A DNA stretch of 64,000 nt from Gemmatimonadota bacterium (GTDB lineage Bacteria > Gemmatimonadota > Gemmatimonadetes > Palauibacterales > Palauibacteraceae): contig JAJEEM010000059.1 of assembly GCA_022820995.1 (NCBI GenBank), forward strand, positions 135,677-199,676, in the 5' to 3' direction. Each line of letters starts with the position of its first letter. Position 1 is the stretch's first letter. This document shows positions 23,833 through 33,430 of the stretch, one piece after another. A model generated the notes under the pieces. That model was given only the letters and a program-made list of their open reading frames with translations, made no database searches and was not told where the DNA came from. The translations under genes were made by a program, and so were the position numbers.

Positions 23833-26800
23833 CTAGGCGCGCAGCCAGTTGTGTGCGAAGCGCACGAACCAGGAGGCTCCGGCGGACCGCAGGAAGCCGC
23901 AGGCCTCGCGTTGATCGCCGGGCCGGTTGGGTGCAGCGTAGGTGCCGGCCAACACTCGCAGCTTCTCGGCGCTCAGCCGGTCTATCTCGGCGGTATCATC
24001 CGCCGCTTCGATGAGACCGGCGATGGTCTTTCGGCGATCGCGAGTCCCCATCGCCGCGGCACGAAACCAGGTCACCAGGTAGAGGTCGTTCTCCCCCACT
24101 CCCTCGGAACAGTCCTCCAGCGACTCGAGGCAGGCCTCGACCTCCCGCTGATCGTCGTCGGTCATCGCCAGGAGGCCGGTGAGCGCCCATGCCTGCGCCC
24201 CGAAGGGATGCCGGCCCGTGTGCCCGGGACCCCGGAGCAACGGCTCCATGTATTCCCGGCAGAGAGCGTAGTCCCCCTTGAAGAAGACGCACTGCGCCTG
24301 ATTCAGCAGGGCGTAGGCTCGGGCTTCGGGTGGACTCTCGAGCGCCTCGTCCAACGCACGGCAGCGGCCGAGTTCAGCGAGCGCCCGCTCGAAGTCGCCG
24401 AGTTCCAGCAGCACCGCGCCCAGGTTGTTGAGGTTCGCGGACTCGTGTCGGGTCTCGTTGGAGGTCTCCGAGGTGTCTTCCAGCAACTGAAGGGCGTCAT
24501 GAAGGCGGGCGCCTCGCATGGCCACCCAGAACTCCGCGGCGGTCGCGGCCCGGAGCCCCTCGTAGCCGAGGCGGCCGAGCCCGTGACGGCAGGTCTCGAG
24601 GACCCGGTGAGCTTCGTTGAGACCGCTTTGGCCCCCAACCTGATGGAAGAGGAGCCGAAACGCGTCGCACCAGACGCCCGCGTAGTCGGCGTCCTCCGGG
24701 ACGATCCCGCGGAGATGTGCACGGATCCCCTCGAAACCGGGATTGCCACTGGGTCGGGGCGTGGCTTCCGTCGCCTCCAGTACCGCCGTCTGCACGGTCA
24801 GCGCGCGGATGAGCGCCGGGTCGGTCGCGTGCTCGAGAGCCTCCGGGAGATTCTGCCGGTGGAGATCCGTCGTGAGTCGATCTCCCGCGGCCACCGCCGC
24901 CCGAGCCAACGCCAGCTGGACGCGGCTCAGGTCGTTCCCGGTGTCCGCCACGGCGGCGACCTGGTGCAGCACGCTCTTGGCCCGCCGAAACCGTCCCCGC
25001 TGCAACTCGGCCTCCGAGAGGAGGAGGCCGGAACGCAGGCGGTCGGCCCCACCCGTGGCATGCTCGAACGCCAGCGCCGCCGCCTCACCCGCTACCCGCG
25101 ACCGGCCTTCCCGCAACGCCCCCTTTGCCACCCTGCAGGCCAGACCGAAGGCACGAGATGACTCTCCGGCCGCGGCGAACTCGGAGGCGGCCGCCGCACG
25201 CGCTCCGAGACTCCCGTTCTCGAGGGCTCGGCCCCCCGCCAGGTGCACCTGCGTTCTCTCGTCCGGCGTCAGATTCCACGCGAGCACGGCGCCGGCGAAA
25301 GGCCGGCTCAACGTCCAGCGGCCGTTCTCGGAGTGTAGCCAGCCCCTGGCCCGGAGCCCTTCAACCGCACCCTCGCCCGAAGATCCGGCGACGATCAGTT
25401 CTGCGTGAGCGCGAGCGGCGCGCGTGAGCAGCACCAGCGTCGCCCCCAGTCGTTCTTCCTGGAGAGAGAGGGTCTCGAGTTGATCGCCGACAAGCGACCG
25501 GACCTCGGCGGAGCGCTCGTAGGCCAGTCGCGCGCCCGATTCCCGGTCGCCTACGGTCGTGGGGCCGAAGTTGTGACGCATCCACACCCTGAGAATGGCC
25601 CGGGCCAGAGCCGGATTGCCGCCGGAGAGCCGCGCACTCTCGATCGCCTGGAGAGGACTGCACCCCCTCTCGGTGGCCTGAAGCGACGCCGCGCACGCGT
25701 CGGTGGTGAGTGGATCGAAGGTGATCACGAAGTCCACGAGACGCGCGGCCTCCGCCTGCCGAGCCACCTCCGGGCTCGAGAAACCGACCACCATGGCGCC
25801 CGGGAAATCCGCGGTCCGCATGACTTCATCCACGGCGGCCCAATCCCGAACATCGGCTCTGATGACGATGAGCCGGGTCTTTCGAGGGTATCGGCCCAAC
25901 GCCGAGGCCAGATTCTCTCGCGTCCCCGCAAGATCCGGCGGAAGCCACTGCACCGACCCTCCGCCGCTGGATACGAATCGGGCGAAGTCCCGCACTACGT
26001 CTTCCCTCCCGAGACCGCGCTCTCCGGCCAGGACCAACCGTATGGGCGCCGCGCGGGACGCACGGAGAGCGAGGCTCAGCTGGCGGAACTCTCCTCCTCG
26101 ATCCGACATCCGCGGTTCGTCGCGCTCGCGGACGACGAGCGGTGCGGCATCCAGCTGGTTCCGGGCCCACTCGGCCGTCTCCGCCAGCTTCGTGGCGCTG
26201 GCGACCCAACCGCATTTCTCCAGCGCCCGGTAGTAGGAAAGGGCGGAGGCGTAGTCGCCCTTCATGCACAACGCACGCATGAGAGTGCTGTGCGCGTGTT
26301 CGTCGAACTCGTTCTGCCTCACGATCCGGAGCGCGGCCAGACAGGTCCGGTCCCAGTCCCCGCTCTCCTCGGCGGCTTGCTGCACGTTCTTGAGCGCCAT
26401 GGCGACCAGGACGCGACAACGCTCCCGTTCGCCGTCCAGCCAGCGCTCGAACTCGTCCGCTCCCAGGTTGAGCAGACCGGGGGCGAAGTCTCCCCGGTAC
26501 AGGTCGATGACCGTCTCGTGGTCCCTGGCCTGGAACGCTCGTTCGAATGCATCGAGTTCGTACGTGATCCGCTGCGGTACGAGCCGGACCGTGTTGGCGT
26601 CCACGGTGATCACCGGACCCATGGATGTCCGGATGTCGTAGAGTGCCTGGCTGAGCGAGTGTCGCGCTTTCCTGTCGCGACTGTCCCAGAGCAGATCGGC
26701 GAGCGTTTCCCGCATGTGAACCGTTCCGGGGTGCGCAACGAGATAGAGCAGGAGGCCCGTGTGCTTCCGTGACCGCAGCGGGATCCTCGCCCCGCGTGTG

Positions 26801-26841
26801 TCCGAGGTCGCGACCTCGCCGAAGCAGCGCAGCGTAAGCAT
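23833..26841 (-). CDS. Very large BTAD/SARP-type transcriptional regulator with degenerate ATPase and TPR region
   Basis: 1002 residues from ATG 26841 (aaagga upstream). Residues 1-90 form an OmpR-type winged helix (LRCFGEVATSDTRG, RKHTGLLLYLVAHPGTVHMRETLADLLW, RHSLSQALYDIR). Residues 95-235 are the BTAD helical domain. Residues 265-480 resemble a NACHT/AAA module, but the P-loop reads GERGLGRE at 273-280, with Arg and Glu where Lys and Thr/Ser belong, so ATP binding is doubtful. The remaining 500 residues are helical repeats of TPR type. It is probably a one-component regulator responding to a protein or small-molecule partner. Target not evident; it is divergent from nothing and lies downstream of nfu on the same strand. 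Confidence 0.82.
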   Translation of the reverse strand: MLTLRCFGEVATSDTRGARIPLRSRKHTGLLLYLVAHPGTVHMRETLADLLWDSRDRKARHSLSQALYDIRTSMGPVITVDANTVRLVPQRITYELDAFERAFQARDHETVIDLYRGDFAPGLLNLGADEFERWLDGERERCRVLVAMALKNVQQAAEESGDWDRTCLAALRIVRQNEFDEHAHSTLMRALCMKGDYASALSYYRALEKCGWVASATKLAETAEWARNQLDAAPLVVRERDEPRMSDRGGEFRQLSLALRASRAAPIRLVLAGERGLGREDVVRDFARFVSSGGGSVQWLPPDLAGTRENLASALGRYPRKTRLIVIRADVRDWAAVDEVMRTADFPGAMVVGFSSPEVARQAEAARLVDFVITFDPLTTDACAASLQATERGCSPLQAIESARLSGGNPALARAILRVWMRHNFGPTTVGDRESGARLAYERSAEVRSLVGDQLETLSLQEERLGATLVLLTRAARAHAELIVAGSSGEGAVEGLRARGWLHSENGRWTLSRPFAGAVLAWNLTPDERTQVHLAGGRALENGSLGARAAAASEFAAAGESSRAFGLACRVAKGALREGRSRVAGEAAALAFEHATGGADRLRSGLLLSEAELQRGRFRRAKSVLHQVAAVADTGNDLSRVQLALARAAVAAGDRLTTDLHRQNLPEALEHATDPALIRALTVQTAVLEATEATPRPSGNPGFEGIRAHLRGIVPEDADYAGVWCDAFRLLFHQVGGQSGLNEAHRVLETCRHGLGRLGYEGLRAATAAEFWVAMRGARLHDALQLLEDTSETSNETRHESANLNNLGAVLLELGDFERALAELGRCRALDEALESPPEARAYALLNQAQCVFFKGDYALCREYMEPLLRGPGHTGRHPFGAQAWALTGLLAMTDDDQREVEACLESLEDCSEGVGENDLYLVTWFRAAAMGTRDRRKTIAGLIEAADDTAEIDRLSAEKLRVLAGTYAAPNRPGDQREACGFLRSAGASWFVRFAHNWLRA

Positions 26842-26976
26842 GTTCCTTTCTCCCCTGAGAGATGGATTTGGCGCCAGTGGCTCTGCCGCCCGGAGACTAC
26901 TTACGGGGGAGATATGTACATGGTATCAACACGTTGTGCCATAAGAAGATGGGGACGATGCGGCGGACTCTTTCAA

Positions 26977-26994
26977 CCCCCCAAAATTGGGGGG
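26977..26994. promoter_or_regulatory. C6-AAAA-T2-G6 palindromic element
   Basis: CCCCCCAA and TTGGGGGG flank two A residues, an 8-bp inverted repeat with a 2-base centre. It begins 13 bases downstream of the nfu-like stop and 135 bases upstream of the BTAD regulator start on the minus strand. It may terminate the nfu transcript or serve as an operator for the regulator. Confidence 0.4.
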
Positions 26995-27007
26995 GGTCGA
27001 ACGAGTG

Positions 27008-27295
27008 TTACCGAGGGGTGGAGAGCGCTCCGAGGATCGCCGCCTCGATCTCGTCCAATAGCTCCGGCCACTCGAGCGTGGCGGTTTTCGTCACCGTGAT
27101 GAAGTTCTCGACGATGAGCAGGGCCCGGACTCCATCGACCTCGAACAGGCGCGCCGCCAGCGGGTCCTCGGCGGCGGATTCGGGATCGAAATAGCTTCGG
27201 CTCCCCCCGCCGGGGATGTCGCGGTCCAGGACGAACTTCGCCGCGTGCGGGTTCGGGGTCCCCTCAACCGTGATCTGGATGTCGGAGTCTGTCAT
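27008..27295 (-). CDS. NifU/Nfu N-terminal-domain protein
   Basis: 95 residues from ATG 27295. It is a stand-alone Nfu_N domain: VEGTPNPHAAKFVLDRDIPGGGSRSYFD, LAARLFEVDGVRALLIVENFITVTK. The C-terminal CxxC iron-sulfur scaffold domain of full Nfu proteins is absent, so it would not hold a cluster itself and may assist cluster transfer or interact with client proteins. Solo Nfu_N proteins of this length are common in this lineage. It is divergent from the PIG-L gene by about 130 bases. Confidence 0.85.
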   Translation of the reverse strand: MTDSDIQITVEGTPNPHAAKFVLDRDIPGGGSRSYFDPESAAEDPLAARLFEVDGVRALLIVENFITVTKTATLEWPELLDEIEAAILGALSTPR

Positions 27296-27427
27296 CGGGT
27301 CCGGAGTTGGCGGCTGTGGAACGATCCGTCTGAGTATCGGCGGGCTGGGCTCGCTCGCAAGGCCTCCTTGCCGGGGCTTCCGCCTGCGGACACGATGCGA
27401 ATGCGGACCCACCGACCTGGATGATCC

Positions 27428-30205
27428 ATGATCGCTCACAGGCAATGCGGACTCGGCGCCGTCCTTCCGCTTGCGGTTCTGGCGACCCTCGCGGGGGCCA
27501 CCGTGGCGGTCGGGCAAGCGAGCCCCGCCGGCCGGGGACCGGATCGCGTCCTCGCCTTCCCTCCTCCGGTCGGAGAGGAACGGCTGGACGTGGACCGCGG
27601 GGCGATGGGGGCTTGGCACCGGATCCGCAAACTCGCCACGACGGCGAGCCTCCTCCACGTCACGGCGCACCCGGACGACGAACACGCCGGCATGCTCACC
27701 CTGGCCAGCCGGGGGTGGGGCGCGCGGACGGCGCTCCTCAGCCTCAACCGCGGCGAGGCCGGCGCGAACGCGATCGGCCCTGAACTTTTCGACGCCCTCG
27801 GACTGATCCGGACGCGCGAACTCGTCCTCTCCGGCCGCTACTACGGCCTCGACGACCTCTACTTCACGACGGCGGTCGATTACGGCTACTCGAAGTCGGT
27901 GGACGAAGCCTTCCGCAGCTGGGACCGCGAGGCCGTGCTCGAGGACATGGTCCGCGTCATCCGCCTCAACCGCCCGCTCGTCGTCGTGAGCCGCTTCCAC
28001 GGATCGGCGCGGGACGGGCACGGCCACCACCACGCGGCGGGGCTGCTGACGCCGGAGGCCGTTGTGGCGGCCGCCGACCCGGCGCGCTTTCCGCGCCAGA
28101 TCGCGGAGGAGGGGCTCCGGCCCTGGCGGGTTCTCCGCACCTTCCGAGGGGGGCTTCGCGTCGACGAACCGCACGACGTGGAGGTGAATGCGACCGGGAT
28201 GAGCCCGTGGCTCGGCGACACCTACCAGCGCTGGGCCAGCCGGGGGCTCGGCCTTCAGCGCTCCCAGACGGCGGGGCGCGTGCGGACGGGCGGCGGCCGC
28301 TATCTCTACGGACGCCTCGACGGGACCGGCGGCGGGGCGGAGCGGGCGGCGGGAGTCGCGGGTTCGTTCTTCGCGGGACTCGACAGGACGCTGAGAGGGC
28401 TCCCCGCGCTCCTGGGCGAGGCGACCTCCCCGGAGGCGGATTCGCTGCTCGCCGAACTGGACCGCCTCGTCGGCGCCATCGTGGCGGCTTTCGATTTCCG
28501 CGACCCGGAGCGCGCCGTGGCCGACCTCGCTCGCGGGCTGGGGTGGGTCCGGGCGGCGGCCGCCGCGCTGCCGGACGCTCCGGAGACGCGGTTCCACCTC
28601 GTGCTGAAGGAACGGCAGTTCGAGGACGCGATTCTGGCGGCGAGCGGAACCACCGTGTCGGCGGAAGTTGCCGGCGGCCCGGCCGGTCCGGGCGAGGCGG
28701 TCCTGACGCCGGGCCAGCCCGCCGCGATCCGCCTCCGGGTCGAGCCGCCGGAATCCGCGGAGGGCGACGGAGTCACGATCTGGATCGAGAGCCGCGGCGG
28801 CGAGACGCTGGCGTCGTCAAGCGGGGGCGCCCGCCTGCCGGACGGCTCGGCCGAACCGCTCGAGGTTCGGGTTCCGGCCACGCCCGCCGCGCCGTACTTC
28901 GGACGCGGGGACGTGTCGGAGAACCACTACCAGGTATCGGACTCGGCGGACCTTCACCTCCCGTGGCGGGGGCCGGCGCTGGCAGCCGGCGTCGAACTCG
29001 CCATCGGAGGGCAGACCATCGCGCACATGGTTCCGGTGACGGCCCCCGTCTCGCGTCTGCCCTACGGCTCCGTGACCCGGAGGGTGGAGACGCTCCCGGC
29101 CCTCTCCGTCTCGCTCGCGCCCGGCGTCGGCATCGTGCCCGTCGACGGCGCGGGCGGCGACGTCGACTTGCCCGGGGAAGGCGGCGCGGCGCGCATTGAA
29201 GTGCGTGCGCGGGTCGTCGCGAACGCGGCGCCGCTCTCCGCCACCGTTCGTCTCGAGCTGCCGGAGGGGTGGACGACGATCCCCGGCACTCCCGCCATCG
29301 TGGAGCACGATTTCCGCGGTCCGGGCGAGGTCGTGGACGCGGCGTTCCTCATCGCGCCTCCAGCCGGATGGCGAGGCGAAGCGGAGATCGCGGCCGTGGG
29401 CCGCGCGCGGGGGACGGATCATCGCCGCGGCTACGCGACGATCGAGCACCGGGATCTGCCGCTCGCGCGGCTCTGGAATCCCGCCCTGACCACGGTGCGG
29501 TCCGTGGCCGTCGCCCGACTCGACGGCGTCCGGGTCGGCTACGTGATGGGGGTCGGCGATGAAGTCCCGGCGGGGATCGAGGCGCTCGGCGCCACGGTCG
29601 AACTCCTGGACGAAGCGGCCCTCGCGGAACTGGATCCGGCCGCCGGCACGGGTTCCGGCGACGAGGCGGGATTCCACGCGATCGTCGTGGGCACCCGCGC
29701 CTACGCGGTGCGCGAAGACCTCGTCGAGTACAACCCGCGTCTCCTGGAGTACGCCCGCCGGGGCGGGCACCTCGTCGTCCTGTACCAGACACAGGAGTAC
29801 GTGCCGTCCGCGATGGCGCCGTATCCGGCCTCCCTCCCCCGGGGAGCGGAGGAAGTGTCGGAGGAGGACGCGCCCGTCCGCCTGCTCCGGCCCGACCACC
29901 CCTTCATGGCCGCGCCCAACCGTATCGCCGAAGCGGATTTCGAGGGGTGGATCGAGCAGCGCGGCTCCAAGTTCTTCTCCGTGTGGGATCCGGCGTACAC
30001 GCCGCTCGTGGAGACGCACGACACGGGCCAGGCGCCGCAGGAGGGCGTCTGGCTCACCGCCCCCGTGGGCGAGGGGCGCTACACCTATCTCGCGCTCGCC
30101 CTCCACCGGCAACTGCCGTACGGGGTGCCGGGCGCCTACCGGATCCTATCCAACGTCCTCACGCCTCGCGGAGCATCGGCGCCCGCGCCGGACGGAGACC
30201 GCTGA
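27428..30205 (+). CDS. Exported PIG-L family deacetylase with C-terminal amidotransferase-like domain
   Basis: 925 residues. Signal peptide (residues 1-30, ending VAVGQA), then the PIG-L/LmbE domain (about 70-260) with zinc motifs AHPDDEH and HGHHHAAG; these enzymes remove N-acetyl groups from sugars and amino-sugar conjugates. A long beta-rich middle (about 390-670) contains Ig-like stretches. Residues about 690-920 resemble a ThuA/GATase1-like fold (VRVGYVMGVGDEVPAGIEALG, YARRGGHLVVLYQTQEY). It is first in a three-gene run with a symporter and a GH4 glycosidase (3-base gap, then a 4-base overlap), suggesting periplasmic deacetylation before uptake and hydrolysis. Confidence 0.87.
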   Translation: MIAHRQCGLGAVLPLAVLATLAGATVAVGQASPAGRGPDRVLAFPPPVGEERLDVDRGAMGAWHRIRKLATTASLLHVTAHPDDEHAGMLTLASRGWGARTALLSLNRGEAGANAIGPELFDALGLIRTRELVLSGRYYGLDDLYFTTAVDYGYSKSVDEAFRSWDREAVLEDMVRVIRLNRPLVVVSRFHGSARDGHGHHHAAGLLTPEAVVAAADPARFPRQIAEEGLRPWRVLRTFRGGLRVDEPHDVEVNATGMSPWLGDTYQRWASRGLGLQRSQTAGRVRTGGGRYLYGRLDGTGGGAERAAGVAGSFFAGLDRTLRGLPALLGEATSPEADSLLAELDRLVGAIVAAFDFRDPERAVADLARGLGWVRAAAAALPDAPETRFHLVLKERQFEDAILAASGTTVSAEVAGGPAGPGEAVLTPGQPAAIRLRVEPPESAEGDGVTIWIESRGGETLASSSGGARLPDGSAEPLEVRVPATPAAPYFGRGDVSENHYQVSDSADLHLPWRGPALAAGVELAIGGQTIAHMVPVTAPVSRLPYGSVTRRVETLPALSVSLAPGVGIVPVDGAGGDVDLPGEGGAARIEVRARVVANAAPLSATVRLELPEGWTTIPGTPAIVEHDFRGPGEVVDAAFLIAPPAGWRGEAEIAAVGRARGTDHRRGYATIEHRDLPLARLWNPALTTVRSVAVARLDGVRVGYVMGVGDEVPAGIEALGATVELLDEAALAELDPAAGTGSGDEAGFHAIVVGTRAYAVREDLVEYNPRLLEYARRGGHLVVLYQTQEYVPSAMAPYPASLPRGAEEVSEEDAPVRLLRPDHPFMAAPNRIAEADFEGWIEQRGSKFFSVWDPAYTPLVETHDTGQAPQEGVWLTAPVGEGRYTYLALALHRQLPYGVPGAYRILSNVLTPRGASAPAPDGDR

Positions 30206-30208
30206 CGG

Positions 30209-32026
30209 GTGGCGCTGACCACGCTCGACTGGATCGTCGTCTGCATCTACGGCTCGATCGTCCTCGCCATCGGGTTCGGCTTCGCCAGGCGGGCGAGCGG
30301 CAGCGTCGAGGATTACTTCATCGCGGGCCGCTCGCTCCCCTGGTGGCTCGCGGGCACGTCCATCGCGGCCACCTGGTTCGCGACCGACGCCCCGCTCGCG
30401 ACGGCCGCCCTCGTGCGCCGGCAGGGGGTGTACGGCAACTGGCTCTGGTGGTACGAGGCGGCGGGGATCCTGATGCTGACGTTTTTCTATGCGCGCCTGT
30501 GGCGGCGGGCGGGGGTTCTCACGGACGCGGAGGTCATCGAGATCCGCTACGGCGGGGCTCCGGCCCGCGCGCTGCGGGGCTTCTCCGCGGTCTACCAGGG
30601 CCTCCTCAAGAACGCCGTCGTCATGGGCTGGGTGATGTTGGCGATGGTGAAGTTCAGCCGGGTGCTCCTCGGGTGGGACCCCGCCCTGACGCTCGCCGTC
30701 TGCGTCGGACTCGCGCTGGCCTACACGGTCGCGTCGGGACTCTGGGGCGTCGTCGTCACCGACCTCCTCCAGTTCGTCGCCGGCATGCTCGGGGCGATGA
30801 CGCTGGCGGGGATCGTGCTCACGCGCTTCGGCGGTCCGGCCGCGATGGCCGAGGCCGTGCGCGAGGTGCCGGAGGCGCCGCCGGGGGCTCTCGATCTCGT
30901 GCCGTCCGCCGCGACCGCGTCCTCGCTCGAGATCGTCTCCTTCCTGTGCCTCATCGGCATCCTCTGGCTGAGGAGCGGGCAGGGCGACGGCTACGTGGCC
31001 CAGCGCCTGTTCGCGACGCGGGACGAGCGTCAGGCCGTGAAGGCCTCGCTGTGGTTCGCCTTCGCGGGAACGGTGCTCCTCACCTGGCCCTGGATCGTGG
31101 TGGGACTGGGGTCGCTCCTCGTCTTCCCGCCGACCGCCATGGACCCGGCGCTCGCCGCCGACCCCGAACTCGCCTATCCGATGATGATCCGGGAACTCAT
31201 GCCGGCCGGGCTCAGGGGACTGATGGTCGCCACCTTCCTGGCCGCGTTCATGAGCACGATGGACACGCACCTCTGCTGGGGGGCGTCGTACATGGTGAAC
31301 GATGTCTACCGCCGCTTCCTGAGGAAGGACCGCTCCGAGCGGCACTACGTCGCGGCGTCGCGGGTCATGGTCGTGCTGCTCGCGGTGGTCGCGGCGGGCG
31401 TGGCCTGGCAGATGGAGTCGATCCAGAGGGGCTGGATCTACATCATTGAACTCACGGCCGGGGTCGCGCTCGTCTGGCTCCTGCGCTGGTACTGGTGGCG
31501 GGTGAACGCGTGGGCCGAGATCGCCGCCATGGCCGGTTCGGTGCTCCTGGCGAACGGGCGCGTCCTGGTCGGCGCGCTCGAGCCGGTCCTGCCCGCCGCG
31601 GCGGTCGGGGCGGCCGACGGCTTCTACGCGCCGGAGCTGGACCTCATCCGGGGGGTGATCATCCTCATCGCGTGCACCGCGCTCTGGCTCGCCGTCGTGC
31701 TCGCGACCCGGCCCGAGTCGGACGAAGTGCTGGACCGCTTCTACCGGCGGGTGCACCCGGGCGGCTGGTGGGACCATGTGGCGGAGCGCACCGGCGTCCG
31801 CTCAACCGACCCGCCCGCGAGCCGCATGTGGCCGGGCTTCCTGCTCGGCGCGCTCTTCGTCTACGCGAGCCTGCTCGGCATCGGGCACCTGCTCACGGGC
31901 CGCGCCGGCGTGGGCCTGCTCCTCGTCGCCGTGTCGCTGGTCGCCGGCGCGATGACCGTCCGCATCGCCCACGCCGATACGCCATCCGGCGCCGCAGGGG
32001 CAGGGGCCGCGGGAGGCGCGCCGTGA
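30209..32026 (+). CDS. Sodium:solute symporter family transporter
   Basis: 605 residues from GTG 30209, three bases after the deacetylase stop. About 14 membrane segments. SSF landmarks: VEDYFIAGRSLPWWLAGTSIAATWFATDAPL near the N-terminus, QGDGYVAQRLFATRDERQA, and LAAFMSTMDTHLCWGASYMVNDVYRRF, the sodium-site helix. It should import an organic solute with sodium. The substrate is suggested only by its neighbours: a sugar or glycoside produced by the deacetylase and used by the GH4 enzyme. An Ala/Gly-rich C-terminal tail follows the last helix. Confidence 0.9.
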   Translation: MALTTLDWIVVCIYGSIVLAIGFGFARRASGSVEDYFIAGRSLPWWLAGTSIAATWFATDAPLATAALVRRQGVYGNWLWWYEAAGILMLTFFYARLWRRAGVLTDAEVIEIRYGGAPARALRGFSAVYQGLLKNAVVMGWVMLAMVKFSRVLLGWDPALTLAVCVGLALAYTVASGLWGVVVTDLLQFVAGMLGAMTLAGIVLTRFGGPAAMAEAVREVPEAPPGALDLVPSAATASSLEIVSFLCLIGILWLRSGQGDGYVAQRLFATRDERQAVKASLWFAFAGTVLLTWPWIVVGLGSLLVFPPTAMDPALAADPELAYPMMIRELMPAGLRGLMVATFLAAFMSTMDTHLCWGASYMVNDVYRRFLRKDRSERHYVAASRVMVVLLAVVAAGVAWQMESIQRGWIYIIELTAGVALVWLLRWYWWRVNAWAEIAAMAGSVLLANGRVLVGALEPVLPAAAVGAADGFYAPELDLIRGVIILIACTALWLAVVLATRPESDEVLDRFYRRVHPGGWWDHVAERTGVRSTDPPASRMWPGFLLGALFVYASLLGIGHLLTGRAGVGLLLVAVSLVAGAMTVRIAHADTPSGAAGAGAAGGAP

Positions 32027-33417
32027 CGGACCACCTCAGGATCGTCCTCGTCGGAGCCGGCAGCCGCGAGTTCGGTCCGGCCTCGATACGCGACGTGCTC
32101 CTGAGCGACGCCCTCTGCGACCGGGGCCTGAGCCTGGTTCTCGTCGACATCGACCCCTCGGAACTCCCCCGCACGCGGGCGTACGCGGAGGCGGTCGCGG
32201 AGCGGCTGGGCCGGCGGGTCGCCGTGTCCGCGACGACGGATCTCGAAGCGGCGCTCCCCGGCGCCCGCGCGGTGGTCCTCGCCATCGAAATCAACCGCTA
32301 CTTCTACTGGGCTCAGGACTTCCACGTCCCCCGCATGTTCGGCTCCTCCCAGATCTACGGGGAGAACGGCGGACCGGGCGGCCTCTTCCACGCCCTCCGC
32401 AACATGGGTCCGGCGGTCGAGTTGGCGCGGGCGATGGAGGTCCACTGCCCCGAGGCGTGGCTCGTCAATTACACGAACCCGCTCACGAAGCTGTGCGAAG
32501 CCCAGAGCCGGCTCTCATCGGTGCGCGTCGTCGGACTCTGCCACGGCGTCTTCCACGGGACGGAACAGATGGCGCGCCTCCTGGAACTGCCGGTGGAGCG
32601 CCTCGACGCCCGGGCCAGCGGGCTCAACCACTTCAGCTGGTTCGAATCCGTGCGTGACCGCGAGACGGGCGAGGATCTCTACCCGAGACTCCGGCGCCGC
32701 GAGCGGGAGGCGCACTGGCTCCACGACTGGGACGAGATCGCACTGAGCCGGATCCTGTTCCGGGTCTTCGGCCGGTATCCGAGCCCCGGGGCGAACCATA
32801 TCGGCGAGTACCTGGGCTGGGCGCGGGAATTCCTCGGCAGCAGCCTCCTCCAGTTCTTCCACGACCCCGTGCACGGAACTCCGTGGGAAACGGGAGAGAC
32901 CCCCACCTGGCTCTACAACCTCGGCGAGAATCCCACCGACGTGCCGGCGTTTCCGGATGCCCCGCTGGAGCGGGTGAGAGACGACGGCGACGAGGGCGGC
33001 GGGGAAGGCGAGGTCGGAGCGGTGGGCGAACTGATGCCGTCAGGCGAGCTGGCGGTCCCGCTTCTCGAGGGCGTGCTGTGCGGCGTCGACACCCACCTCG
33101 ACGCCGTGAACGTCCCGAACGAGGGATACGTACCCGGCCTGCCCGACGGAGCCGTGGTGGAGGTCCCGGCCCGCGCGGACGCGAACGGGCTGCACCCCGC
33201 CGTGATGGAACAGCTTCCAGAGGGGATCCTGGGACTGCTCCGGACCCAGACGTCGATCAACCGGCTGCTCGTCGACGCCTTCGACGACGGTTCCCGCGGG
33301 ACGCTGCTCCAGGCGCTCCTGCTCGATCCCACGACGGATTCCTACCGCGCCGCAGTCCACACCATCAACGAGATGTTCCGGCTCCAGGGGGAGGTCCTGC
33401 CCGAGATGGAGTGGTGA
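32023..33417 (+). CDS. Glycoside hydrolase family 4 enzyme
   Basis: 464 residues from GTG 32023, overlapping the symporter stop by 4 bases. The GH4 plan is clear: an N-terminal Rossmann NAD site (IVLVGAGSREFG), LVDIDPSELPR, NYTNPLTKLCEA, and the metal ligands Cys in GLCHGVFHG and His in GLNHFSWF. GH4 enzymes hydrolyse alpha- or beta-glycosides, including galacturonides, by an oxidation-elimination route needing NAD and Mn. GLNHFSW places it near the alpha-glucosidase/galacturonase branch; the exact substrate is not decided. An acidic low-complexity insert (DDGDEGGGEGE, about 325-335) is unusual. A terminator-like hairpin follows. Confidence 0.88.
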   Translation: MTDHLRIVLVGAGSREFGPASIRDVLLSDALCDRGLSLVLVDIDPSELPRTRAYAEAVAERLGRRVAVSATTDLEAALPGARAVVLAIEINRYFYWAQDFHVPRMFGSSQIYGENGGPGGLFHALRNMGPAVELARAMEVHCPEAWLVNYTNPLTKLCEAQSRLSSVRVVGLCHGVFHGTEQMARLLELPVERLDARASGLNHFSWFESVRDRETGEDLYPRLRRREREAHWLHDWDEIALSRILFRVFGRYPSPGANHIGEYLGWAREFLGSSLLQFFHDPVHGTPWETGETPTWLYNLGENPTDVPAFPDAPLERVRDDGDEGGGEGEVGAVGELMPSGELAVPLLEGVLCGVDTHLDAVNVPNEGYVPGLPDGAVVEVPARADANGLHPAVMEQLPEGILGLLRTQTSINRLLVDAFDDGSRGTLLQALLLDPTTDSYRAAVHTINEMFRLQGEVLPEMEW

Positions 33418-33430
33418 CGGGCGGGTTGTC

